The notes under the pieces were generated by a model. It saw only the letters and a list, made by a program, of their open reading frames with translations, did no database searches and was not told the DNA's origin. From Trichoplax sp. H2 (taxonomy: Eukaryota > Placozoa > Uniplacotomia > Trichoplacea): DNA of 64,000 nt. Both the position numbers and the translations under genes were made by a program. Below are positions 38,531 to 56,152 of the stretch, one piece after another; position 1 is the stretch's first letter, and every line of letters begins with the position of its first letter. The stretch is taken from assembly GCA_003344405.1 (NCBI GenBank), contig NOWV01000021.1:620001-684000 (forward strand), in the 5' to 3' direction.

Positions 38531-39295
38531 TATTATCATCAATGATTAGCCTACATTAAAACGGTATAACAATTATTAATAAAGTAAATCTGGTAAATAT
38601 TAATTAAACAATGATGATATAGCATTCGAAAAGAATTAGCTCAAATTAATGATGGAAGAATAATATGATGACTACTTTGGACAATAATTCCTATATGCAA
38701 TTGTATTGATCATTTTCATGGCCTACTGTATATCATCATGAGTGAGTAGTCTACGTTCTCACTGATGATGATATAGGCCATGAAAATGATCCATATAAAT
38801 GTATATAGCTTATAGGGGTATAATAATAAGGCACGCCTTAAATCTAGCAAATTGTAAAGGATTACAGTCATGGACTCTAATTCCTATATACGAGCATATT
38901 TCTGTTGATCATTTTTCATGTCCTATATTATCATCAATGAATAGCCTACATTAAAACGGTATAACAATTATTAATAAAGCAAATCTGGCAAATCTGGTAA
39001 ATATTAATTATATCATCATCAATGAGTGGCCTACATTAAAACGGTATAATAATTAATTATAATAATAAGGCAAATCCGGCAAATCTTATAAGGGTTATAG
39101 TCATGCAATATAATTCATATATCCATTTATGTTGATCATTTTTATGTTCTATATCATCATCAATAGGTAACCGACATTAAAACGGTATAAAATGAGGTAA
39201 ATCCGACATTAAAACAGTATAAAATGAGGTAAATCCGACATTAAAACAGTATAAAATGAGGCAAATCCGGTAAATTTTAAAAGGGTTACAGTCAT
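38531..39295. repeat. Dispersed repeat family, at least four partial copies plus inverted copy
   Basis: The core TATCATCATCAATGAGTAGC, CTACATTAAAACGGTATAAC, ...AAATCTGGTAAAT occurs at about 38531, 38926, 39011 and 39152; the last also repeats GACATTAAAACAGTATAAAA two more times. Copies are preceded by TTGATCATTTTCATG. At 38708-38791 two pieces lie in opposite orientation, giving a perfect 18-bp outer stem (GATCATTTTCATGGCCTA) and a longer imperfect one. Confidence 0.85.
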
Positions 39296-39573
39296 GGACT
39301 ATTACTAGATATATACCAGGCAGATACTTGTAGAGTAGTGTAGTGTATCATTTAGTCGTTTCTGGTTACAGGTTACAGTATTAGGCCTGGACCATACACT
39401 AGAGTACTATACTGTAAGGTATAGTACTGTATGTCTAATTGCCTATACAAGGGCCCATATCTAACTGCAACTTCCTCTCCAGCCCATTTTGTATACAGAA
39501 CGAGTTAAAATTCACATTTGATTCATTCTGCCATTTTCGCATCGATTGGCTTTTAAAGAGAAATAGCTTGAGG

Positions 39574-46014
<6,441 letters not shown>

Positions 46015-46641
46015 GACTTATTCATAGTCTTTTAGCGAGAGAGTGAAATATGTATATGCATGTATTGTATAAAACAATCATTCAAACATATGCTTGTATT
46101 AGCACCTGAATATGCGATATTGTTAGAAAGCTATGGCACAGTTGGAATAATACCAATTTTTATAATATAATCCGGTGATAGCGTACGCAGTGCGCAATAA
46201 CGATTCTCATCAAATAAAAATCTGCACAGATAATTAATAAATGATTCTGTCCGAAACTGTGTTATCAACCGGTGAAAAGCACAGTACGGCAAGAAGTATC
46301 AACAATGCAGTGTCCGTTTTTAGAACAATGTATCAAAAACAAGATAAGGTCTAATCAAAAATATTGATTTATAAATTTAGCATAATATATAATTTATATT
46401 ATTATGCATATATATTAGACTTTGTATCTTCTCTTATTAAGTGATAGCGATATATTGTGTATATTTCGCACTATACACAGCAGAGAAAAAATAAAACGCA
46501 TGGCATAGAAGAATGAATATGATACACAGCCAGAGGGCATTGTCGCTAATAGTAGTAAAAATCATGATTATTGTTGAGCAATAGATCTCTGAACGATACT
46601 TTTTTAAGAAAGTAATCCAATATTAATTGCATACTTTAAAT
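46015..46641. other. Convergent intergenic region NVL-SLC25
   Basis: 627 bp between two stop codons, AT-rich, with no ORF or RNA recognised; it must hold both 3' UTRs. AATAAA occurs on the plus strand near 46490. Confidence 0.5.
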
Positions 46642-49584
46642 TTAATACTCTTCGTCGTCTTCTTCAGTACTACCAATAATTCTATAAAATAGCTCTACAG
46701 CTGTAAAAGTGGCAGCATTCACTGGAAACGCTCTTAAAAGAGCACTATTCAAGCCACGAGTAAGGAAGTATAGACCTTCATTTTTATAACTTTTTAAAAA
46801 ACAATCCCTTAGGCCGGAATATTCCATGACACCAGTATGCAAACCATCAGCTTGTATGCGTGTTTTAAGTACATCAATAGGATATGTTACTAACCACGAT
46901 ATAACACCAGTCATACCGCCCGCAAACAACATTTTAGAAACGGTTAAGTATAAAGGATCAATTTGTTCATTTAAAACCGCTTTACAGATGGCATCGTAAG
47001 ATGAGAAGTATGTGCCACAACCGATAGCTTCACGTAAGACAGTTAAATTCATTCCACGATAGCAACCTTTTAGACCATACGTCTTGTATACGTGATGCAA
47101 ACAGTGAAAAGAACTTCGAAATTTTACACTTGCATTCTTTTTTCCGTTAGCTAACTTATTAGTATCATTCTCACTTTGTAATTGCATCCATGTTTTAACT
47201 AACTGCAAGCAGCAGCAATACAAAAAAAGAGTGATTATAAGCAATGTGATAAAAAATTATTCATCTTAAAATCTTTCAATATTATGTAGAACATATTTAC
47301 GTTTTATGCAAGAAATTATTTGCATATATCACAAGCGAATAAAATACAGTAAACCAATTTAAAATTAGCAACAGATTACATTAGAGTGTAAAAAGTATTA
47401 TATCGACTTATCGCAATAGATACTGAAACTTCTTTTATTAAATGTATTAATTATATTAGTTTCTAGACTTAGTCTGAAGGAATATCGATGTTATTTTCTA
47501 ACATACAGTATCTGTGATATGTTGTTATGATAAGACTTTATATAATTAAGCTTACTAATTTACCTCCATTGGACAGGCAACTCCAGATTGGAAGGTACCA
47601 GCTATAGATCCTGCAATAAATCGACTACGACTATTGTCGTCAGGTAATCGCCTTAGGATGTTGCCATATGTGCCGAAGATAATAGCATTAATGAAAGTTA
47701 CTCCTACCAGAGGTGATTGCATTCCTTTATATAAACCTAAAAACTACAATTAATTTATCTTATTTTAAACATTGTTAGTTAAAATCGAGGCCAACAATCA
47801 TCTATTATACAAAACACTTAATCTTCTTCAATATCACTTAAACGCTAACAAACAGTATATTGATAAAGCATTGTAACTGGATACAATTCATCACTGGAAT
47901 TAAAATCACCGGGTAATGATAGTCGTAATATATGTTATACTTTTTTATCTATTCCTCCAATTTCTTGTTCGATAACACAATATAAGATCATTAAGTACAA
48001 TATCTCAAATATATTCCTTAGATAGGTTGGATAGTATGAATTAGTATAGTAGAATCGCTACACATATATCGAGATTTCGGGTAGTAGCGTGTACGATAAA
48101 TAACTTTTGATACGTATATAATGTAGTTCAGTTGCAAATTGAGAATACTTACAATACTACATAAAGATAAATTCACAAACCTGGGTGATTGTTGTGTTTC
48201 ATGGTATATATGGTATATACAATCATGAGTTGTGACTACTATAGTAATTGAATTACCAATAACAATAAATAACAAAAAGTTATTGCATATTACGTGATAT
48301 ATGCAACATGAACTGCGACTTTTTTATATTAGCAATTGTATTACATACAATATTGTACCTCATTTGCATCGTAAAATAAACTTGATCAGCTTACTCGCAA
48401 CTAGGTAGTAAGTACAATCGAGATGGCTGCCACCTTAAAATTGTAGCTTTTTATTATCAGACGCATTTCATTATACGATGATTAATGTGGTACTTTACAT
48501 CCAAAGACGTAAGATATCAGGTAACGTTAGGCATGATCTTGTGATGTGCATAAAGTAGAGGTAAGGTGTGATTTTTTTGAATACTATGCAGTATATGCAC
48601 CATCTTACGTCTATCGAAACCGGCATTATATAGTATCTGTATAGATTATGAATTTATGACACTAAAGATATGCCATGAAAATAGGAGTACGCCTTACGTA
48701 GCTATAAATTCAAATATCTTGTATATACTGAACACTGTACACAAAATTTTTCAGTTATAACAATTTACGAATATCTGTGACTACGATAATAATACGGTAA
48801 TAATTTCGAATCTCAACTTCAAAAATATTAGTATCTCATCTAATTTGACTTTGACTCCATCTACGTACAGGGTAAATATTCTATTTATTTACTGTACATA
48901 TACGCGTATGTATCACAATATGGTAAGAACCTACCGATTCTTTACGTATGGTTGATGAGAAGCAGTGGATAGTACCTCTATATTGAGGATTATTTATATT
49001 TTGAGCTTGTAAGCGGACCTGCAGAGACAACATTTATGCAGGTTAACATTGAGAATCATTTTATTACAGTAATAACATAATATTTTAGAAATACACAAAG
49101 TGAGATAAATGTTTAATTAGATATTTAATAAAATAATGTATAGTAGGATACAAAACTTGGGTGAATTTATATTTCTGTTACTTATTACAGACAGTCCAGC
49201 GTAGGAAATCAATCACCTATGGTATCCATAAAATTTTATACTTTATATTCAAAAATGGAATTGTTACCGATGACCAACAGTCATTAAATCCCAGTAATTC
49301 TTATATTACTTATTATACTGTATCCCTTAGCACTGTTGACAATGCCAATGGTATACCTTGACAGTCACTCTCGACATTTTATCAGTATCGTAAATATTCT
49401 CGGTAGATAACCCGATGTAGTTGATTACAAATCAATATGATGTATCATAATATTTACCATATCCGGAATGATATTAACTTAAAAAAAATAATAGTATACA
49501 TAGGTTAGTACCTTGACCGTATCGAAAGGATGGCCAACTAGGATACCAGCTAAACCTATCAACGAGAGAATGCAACTTATCAAT
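46642..49584 (-). CDS. Mitochondrial carrier of the SLC25A45/47/48 group (first exon not found)
   Basis: Inner-membrane solute carrier. Exons 49512-49584, 48931-49018, 47564-47736 and 46642-47202 join in phase and give about 297 residues, so only a few N-terminal residues are missing. Three carrier signatures: HPFDTVKVRLQ (repeat 1), CPMELVKTWMQ (repeat 2, Glu in place of Asp) and YPIDVLKTRIQADG (repeat 3). Also ESVGLYKGMQSPL, RGMNLTVLREAIGCGTYF, FAGGMTGVISWLVTYP and LNSALLRAFPVNAATF. The wording fits SLC25A45/A48 better than the carnitine carrier. The acidic C-terminus (EEDDEEY) is unusual. Phase decides the second donor (GTTCTT after GTAG at 48931). No convincing upstream ATG exon was seen between 49.6 and 50.3 kb. 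The transported substrate cannot be told from sequence. Confidence 0.9.
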
Positions 49585-50795
49585 CTATGGAAAAACCAAA
49601 CTACAGTTCTTATGATTAATTATTAACAGTTTTATTTACTAACCGTACCGTATTTTATATCGTATTGACGATAGTAACATAATACATTACTTGATAGCTA
49701 TAACAATACAAATGATACATTTATAGTAAGAAGGATTATGCAGATTATAATTATACAAATATACGATCGAAAAATCACTACAAGACTCAAAATATCACAA
49801 ATCATGATATAATTCACGCGTAAAATAGTAGTATACAACATTTGGAATACATGTCTGCCAAGATGTGCATTATCCATGGTGACTGAGGTAATATCCGTAA
49901 TATATACAGTCTCCTAAGGATGTAAGATAACGAACATGGCGAGAGCCGACAAAAGTAATTACTGTCGATACTCGACGTACAGTAGTGAGCACTAATTGCT
50001 GTAGAGTAAATGTTTGCACTGACAACGCTTTCAATTGATTACTGTAAAAGTATGATTTGACTGCATGTGAACTGATATTTGATATTATAGAATCCATTGT
50101 ATTGTATAAAGTGAAATATAATCCACTCTCTTTTATGCTTCGGTAGTATGAAGGACAGTATTGCGCAAGGAAGAGATACCATTTCTCCTTGTGCCATAGT
50201 AGTGCACTCTTAAAGCTATACTTTAACCGAACATCCACTACTATTGGATACTATTATACTATAGAAGTAACTGTACAGTGTATAATCTATCACGAAGCAT
50301 AATCAATTCTCCCTTTGCTTGAGCATAGTAGGATAAAGCCCTAGTTTACGCGTATTTATTTTTCAATCCAACACTCATCCATTCAAATAATTATCATCAT
50401 AATTTTAATCAAAAATTGCAGCTAATGTGCTATGTTGCATTGCTGCAACGCCATAATTACTCTATAGGCTATCCAAGGACTTTTACAAGCTTCGTGGCTA
50501 ATTAAGGATAACTGTATCATCATTAATTCAGTATACAATATACATTATCGATAGATCAGTAACATTGAGTAGTAAATGAAACATTGTTTTTGTTGCAATA
50601 TTGTCCATTATACTGTATGATATATTATTCTATGCAAAGTAATTTCAATTTTAGAAAAGCATCATTATCTTACACTATCGGACTCCCCAAAATGGAGATT
50701 GTCAAAAATGCCAAGGCTAACTGCTTTGCTGGTCATTTTACTCTGCCGGAAAAGTGGAGCCGTACGGTACAGTATACCGTTTGGAGCTTACCGTG

Positions 50796-51377
50796 AACTA
50801 GCGTTACTACAACTGACCATTACCGATGCACAATTTAGTTTAAATAACCAGCAAACTAGTTCGCCTGCCCATTCTTGGCAACGAACACTTGGTCGTTGCC
50901 TCTCTCTTTTAGTGATGAATGAATAGATTCAAAGCATTTTTATGATCGACATTGATCCAGTACGTGCTGGAATATGTCCATTACTGGTAGTACAGTATCA
51001 CGAGTTGCAATGATCTTCAATATTATCATGATCGATGTTGCAGTTAGAATTTAGAATGATTATTAAAAGGGATTACTCTTCTATTTAACTAGCGTTACTA
51101 CAACTGACCATTACCGATGCATAGTTTAGTTTAAATAACCAGCAAACTAGTTCGCCTGCCCATTCTTGGCAACGAACACTTGGTCGTTGCCTCTCTCTTT
51201 TAGTGATGAATGAATAGATTCAAAGCATTTTTATGATCGACATTGATCCAGTACGTGCAGGAATATGTCCATTACTGGTAGTACAGTATCACGAGTGGCA
51301 ATAATCTTCAATATTATCATGATCGATGTTGCAGTTAGAATTTAGAATGATTATTACAAGGGATTACTTTTCTATTT
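50796..51377. repeat. 291-bp direct tandem duplication
   Basis: Copy 1 is 50796-51086 and copy 2 is 51087-51377, both starting AACTAGCGTTACTACAACTG; only a few substitutions separate them. Each contains a perfect hairpin, GGCAACGA-8 nt-TCGTTGCC (50877-50900 and 51168-51191). No N gap lies between them, so unlike the other duplications here this one is in continuous sequence. Confidence 0.93.
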
Positions 51378-51487
51378 TGGGGGGACAGTTGATTAACATG
51401 ATTGAATTTCTTTATTATTATTATGGTAATACAGGAATAATATGATAATAATAATTAATTATTATTATTATTATTCAAAGTCTGCAA

Positions 51488-51680
51488 GCGTCTACAGTGT
51501 ACAGTATTGTACTGTACAATATAGTATTGTACAGTACATACTGTACGTCACTGAGGCATACAAGACATTTTTGTATAGCGCTGTTGTACTGTACAGTATA
51601 GTAAGGTAAGGGCCAATCCCACGCCAAACCTACTGTAGTGAAATAACAGTTGCGATATACAGTACTGTACATTACTGTAT
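51488..51680. repeat. GTAC-palindrome tract
   Basis: Blocks such as CAGTGTACAGTATTGTACTG, ACAGTACATACTGTACG and CAGTACTGTACATTACTGTA, separated by short unique sequence. Confidence 0.8.
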
Positions 51681-52204
51681 ACTCCAGCAACATGGCATGG
51701 TGGCGTTTGGACAATAGAATCCCAAAATAAAATAATACGAGTATTCCAAATTGCAATGGCAAAGTATCCAGTACATGGGGAATATTAAAAAGGAACTACT
51801 GTAATAAGCAGCAATAATGCATGCACACTTGCACAGCAAATTATAATTTACCTCCAAAGCAACCGGCTACGAAATCTAAGGCCATTTAGCAATAGGCGGA
51901 TAGAATTCAATTCAATTTTCTTGATTCAATTTGATTTCGACCTTTCCTCTGGGCATTACCGTAGACTGATTGCATCGATAAGCTACATCACTATTTAACT
52001 TGATGACGCTGGCTAATTTCACTCAATTTCATGCATTGATAGTAGGATCCACTGATTCTACGTTTGCTTGAATCGCTAGTACTAGAAAGGAGCAATCTTT
52101 CAGGTTCAATTTAGGAGGATTACTGCTTATCCAATTCTACGACATGCCATCCAGGAGTCTAAGGCTACGGTGCTGTTACGCATTCATATGTCACTTCCAA
52201 TTAC

Positions 52205-52440
52205 GGTAGGGTACTATACAGTGTACAGTACACTTCAATATTGTACATTGTACTGTAAAGTGTACAGTAAATACTGTGCTGTACTGTACAGTACAATGTT
52301 GAGTGTACAGTATGTATGGAAATTGGAATCGACGCGTTCTTTACAAATGGTCGTTGATGACAGTCTGCTCTACATAATTGGTGTACGGTACCGGGTACCA
52401 CATGCTGACTACTGTACAGTACTGTACTATATTGTGCTGT
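52205..52440. repeat. GTAC-palindrome tract
   Basis: Blocks such as CTATACAGTGTACAGTACAC, GTGCTGTACTGTACAGTAC and CTGTACAGTACTGTAC. The inverted repeat GGTACCGGGTACC is at about 52388-52400. Open frames on both strands here are products of the repeat. Confidence 0.8.
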
Positions 52441-53089
52441 GGAAGGTGCAAGTCTGCAACCACTAGCTGTATCCAGTCATAATTGGTCACGTGGTTCGGC
52501 CACCCTTTGGGGGGGGGGTATCACAGCACTCCATGCATTCTTTTCTTTCTCTTACAGTATGACATGAAATAGCTATTTAAGACTAGTTAGGGAAGAATGA
52601 GGACTTCAAGTACAGTATGCTATATAATCTATCTATCTATCTTCTAGAATCTACCGTCGAGGGTAAAAAGTGAGAGTTTTTAATAACGGAGGAACTGTTG
52701 AGGATTTTACTAGTACAGTACAGTCGCAGTACGGTTACTGTAGATCCCTCGATCGGACTTTACTCCAACTTTTGACTCTGTACAATGGATCACTGACTCA
52801 CTGAATCCATACAGTAGAGTAGACAGTCAACGAAGTCACATTAATCCAATTTTATGACGTAGTCATGGAGCGACGGAAGATTGCATACTGTAGGTTGATC
52901 ATGAATTTGCGATGGTCTACTCAGAATCTACTGTGCACTGTGCTGTGTGTTCATTTGTACTTTTAGTATCCAGAGACATGCACTAATGACTACTTTATTC
53001 CATATTGTCACCTTCTCTTTTATCGGGCATGAGCATCTACTAGTGTGCAGTACTGTATAGACGAAGTGCACTGTGATATGGCTTTTTTT

Positions 53090-53237
53090 AGACACCGGAC
53101 ATGGTCAGAGCTAATTAAAGGGACTTCTGACACTTTACCATGTAATCATTCCTAGTCACTCTTTAGACACCGGACATGATCAGAGCTAATTAAAGGGACT
53201 TTTGACACTTTACCATGTAATCATTCCTAGTCACTCG
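53090..53237. repeat. 74-bp direct repeat, two copies
   Basis: 53090-53163 and 53164-53237 both start AGACACCGGACATG and run through TCAGAGCTAATTAAAGGGAC to ATTCCTAGTCACTC with two or three substitutions. Not associated with an N gap. Confidence 0.9.
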
Positions 53238-53438
53238 TTCATAACAGTGTACGTAGTACTATACGGGAAAGACTCCATCGTTGTTAATGCACATTTCGAA
53301 GAGGAATTTTCTCGACAAGTCCGTGTACAGTGTACAGTCCATTCGTTCTCTCTGGACTGATTGATTGAGTAAGCACGATCAACGCCGATACTATACAGTA
53401 GACAAGGACTACAGACTACAGTGACGATATTCAACTGT

Positions 53439-54715
53439 ATTGCACCGTCATGCACGTGTGTTGCGAGTTCACAAAAAGCTAAGAAAAATCTCTGATAATT
53501 CATTTATGAATTCTACATGTTATCTATAGTGATCTATATCTATATAATCATTCAATATCGTTCATAAGCGTCTAGAATTTCTTCAAGAAGTTCATGAAAA
53601 AGCTGTAGTAGTGACAGTACACAGTGATAGTATGACTCAAGTCTCAAGAGATCATCGAGTACTGTAGTGAAAAATTGAACAGCTGCTACATTAATGGATC
53701 GATGGACTATCGGTACAGTACCAGAGATTTTTGATTACCTCCATAACCAGTCAGACTCCATGCTTTACAGTACTATACAGTACAGTACTGTGCAATATAC
53801 TGTACACTGTAGAGTACTGGACTGTACAGGCTGTTTCATAACATTTTGTCACTTTCGGGCCATATTTTTCTTTAAAAATACAGTAAAACTATAATAGAAT
53901 GATATATGAGGTTGATGGAGAGATTCTGAAATATCTGAATCTGGTAAAGTTAGAAAGTTAAACTTGCTCTTAAGTCCATAAATGATGAAAGTATCACTGA
54001 CCGTTATACTGTACAGTACTGTAGACGTTTTTTCTTTTCTTTTTGTTTTATTACACAGTACTGTAGAAGATAACTGACTATCAAGCCTGTGCCGCGCAAG
54101 TGGATGCTGATTGAGAGTAGTACGAACCTTCAATACTGTACAGTATGGTTGTTGTACTGTACAGTATTAACGCTTGATACAGTAGTAATACTGTACACTG
54201 TACATTGTAGTCTACAGTACTGTACTGTAGAGCGTAGACGTTTTTTCTTTTCTTTTTGTTTTATTACGAAGTGGATACTGATTGAGAGTAGTACCTGTAC
54301 AGTACAGTACGAACCTTCAATACGGTCGTTGGTATTTACCGTCGATAGTAACCCTGTACTGTACAGTACAGTGCAATATACTGTACAGTACTGTACGATA
54401 CACTGTGCACTGTAGACTGTAGACCAGTGCAGACGTTTTTTCTTTTCCTTTTTGTTTTAGCCAGTTGAAGTTTCGGTCCGTATACGGTTCCAACCGAACC
54501 TCTGCCAGGTCGTGACGTCTAGTTGAACATGACTGACGATCAAGCCTGCGCAAATTGCAGGGTTGCAAGGCGGCGCTGGGCATACCTCGTACAGTAGGAG
54601 TATATGGCCATTAGGATAAACTAACTCGTGCCACTATCTAATTTAGCTTGGGCTCGTGATTGGAAATGGGGTGTACCTGATTTTTTGGGGTAGTGTTGTT
54701 ATATAATCTTGGGCT
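53439..54715. repeat. Left contig copy of duplicated block at gap 3
   Basis: Matches 54736-55993 nearly throughout, from ATTGCACCGTCATGCACGTG to CTTGGGCT. Differences are small substitutions, one segment of about 176 bp present only here (about 53828-54005) and satellite copy number (three here, four on the right). Confidence 0.9.
54023..54600. repeat. About 192-bp satellite, three units (left contig)
   Basis: Units start at GACGTTTTTTCTTTTC at about 54023, 54237 and 54432. Each has a pyrimidine run, ...CTATCAAGCCTGCGCAAGTG, GCTGATTGAGAGTAGTACGA, ACCTTCAATACGG and a GTAC tract. The last unit differs by an extra piece with TTCGGTCCGTATACGGTTCC. Confidence 0.88.
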
Positions 54716-54735
54716 NNNNNNNNNNNNNNNNNNNN
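54716..54735. other. Assembly gap 3 (20 N)
   Basis: Twenty N. The base after the gap resumes sequence already seen from 53439, and the base before it corresponds to 55993. Confidence 0.95.
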
Positions 54736-55133
54736 ATTGCACCGTCATGCACGTGTGTTGCGAGTTCACAAAAAGCTAAGAAAAATCTCTGATAATTCAT
54801 TTATGAATTCTACATGTTATCTATAGTGATCTATATCTATATAATCACTCAATATCGTTCATAAGCGTCTAGAATTTCTTCAAGAAGTTCATGAAAAGCT
54901 GTAGTAGTGACAGTACACAGTGATAGTATGACTCAAGTCTCAAGAGATCATTGAGGAATGTAGTGAAAGATTGAACAGCTGCTACATTGATCGATGGACT
55001 ATCGGTACAGTACCAGAGATTTTTGATTACCTCCTTAACCAGTCAGACTCCATGCTTTACAGTACTATACAGTACTGTGTAATATACTGTACACTGTAGA
55101 GTACTGGACTGTACTGTACTGTACTGTACTGTA

Positions 55134-55895
55134 GACGTTTTTTCTTTTCTTTTTGTTTTATTACGCAGTAGGAGATAGCTGACTATCAAGCCTGCGCAAG
55201 TGGATGCTGAATTGCTGATTGAGAGTAGCACGAACCTTCAATACGGTTGTTGTACAGTATTAACACTTGATACAGTAGTAATACTGTACACTGTACATTG
55301 TAGTCTACTGTTGTACAGTACTGGAGACGTTTTTTCTTTTCTGTTTGTTTTACTGTATTAGGCAGTAGAAGATAACTGACTATCAAGCCTGCGCAAATGG
55401 ATGCTGATGGAGAGTAGTACGAACCTTCAATACGGTTGTTGTACTGTACAGTATGTTTAACGCTTGATACAGTAGTAATACTGTACACTGTACATTGTAG
55501 TCTACAGTACTGTACTGGAGGCGTTTTTTCTTTCTTTTCTTTTTGTTTTATTACGCAGTAGGAGATGACTGACTATCAAGCCTGCGCAAGTGGATACTGA
55601 TTGAGAGTAGTACGAACCTTCAATACGGTCGCTGGTATTTACCGTCGATAGTAACCCTGTACAGTGCACTATACGATACACTGTGCACTGTACACTGTAG
55701 ACCAGTGCAGACGTTTTTTCTTTTCCTTTTTGTTTTAGCCAGTTGAAGTTTCGGTCCGTATACGGTTCCAACCGAACCTCTGCCAGGTCGTGACGTCTAG
55801 TTGAACATGACTGACGATCAAGCCTGCGCAAATTGCAGGGTTGCAAGGCGGCGCTGGGCATACCTCGTACAGTAGGAGTATATGGCCATTAGGAT
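55134..55895. repeat. About 192-bp satellite, four units (right contig)
   Basis: Unit starts at about 55134, 55326, 55518 and 55710, exactly 192 bp apart. The last is the variant unit with GTTTCGGTCCGTATACGG and ACCGAACCTCTGCCAGG. It ends about 260 bp before the ITPK1 start codon. Confidence 0.9.
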
Positions 55896-56152
55896 AAACT
55901 AACTCGTGCCACTATCTAATTTAGCTTGGGCTCGTGATTGGAAATGGGGTGTACCTGATTTTTTGGGGTAGTGTTGTTATATAATCTTGGGCTTGGTTGG
56001 AGAAAATTGTTCTTCGCTGTTCGCTCATAAGCTTACTGTGTGTAGTAGCTAAGGTAGTTTCTAGTGGCGAGTTATTTCCATCCATCTGGTCGCGTTATTC
56101 GTTTTCTATTACCAAGGTAGGCCAAGGGTCGACTACTCCAAGATAGAGAGGC

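Larger units (their letters stand above)
37633..39573. other. Intergenic region annexin-NVL with dispersed repeats
   Basis: 37.6-38.4 kb: AT-rich, nothing recognised. 38.4-39.3 kb: a foldback (38421-38516) and several copies of one repeat family (38531-39295). 39.3-39.57 kb: short GTAC words (TATACTGTAAGG) and the NVL 5' UTR/promoter. Confidence 0.6.
49585..56152. other. Repeat-rich intergenic region SLC25-ITPK1
   Basis: 6.6 kb with no supported gene apart from a presumed missing SLC25 first exon. A 122-codon minus-strand frame (49870-50238) has no recognisable motif. Contents: 291-bp tandem duplication, GTAC tracts at 51488-51680 and 52205-52440, a G10 run at about 52509-52518, a 74-bp direct repeat, a ~192-bp satellite and gap 3. 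Confidence 0.65.

Noticed and set aside
49870-50238. 122-codon minus-strand frame upstream of SLC25 as its first exon
   Set aside because: No carrier-like N-terminus and no donor in the phase required by the exon at 49512-49584.
52509-52518. G10 run, and G-rich stretch near 33052-33063, as G-quadruplexes
   Set aside because: Single runs without four separated G tracts; no support beyond composition.
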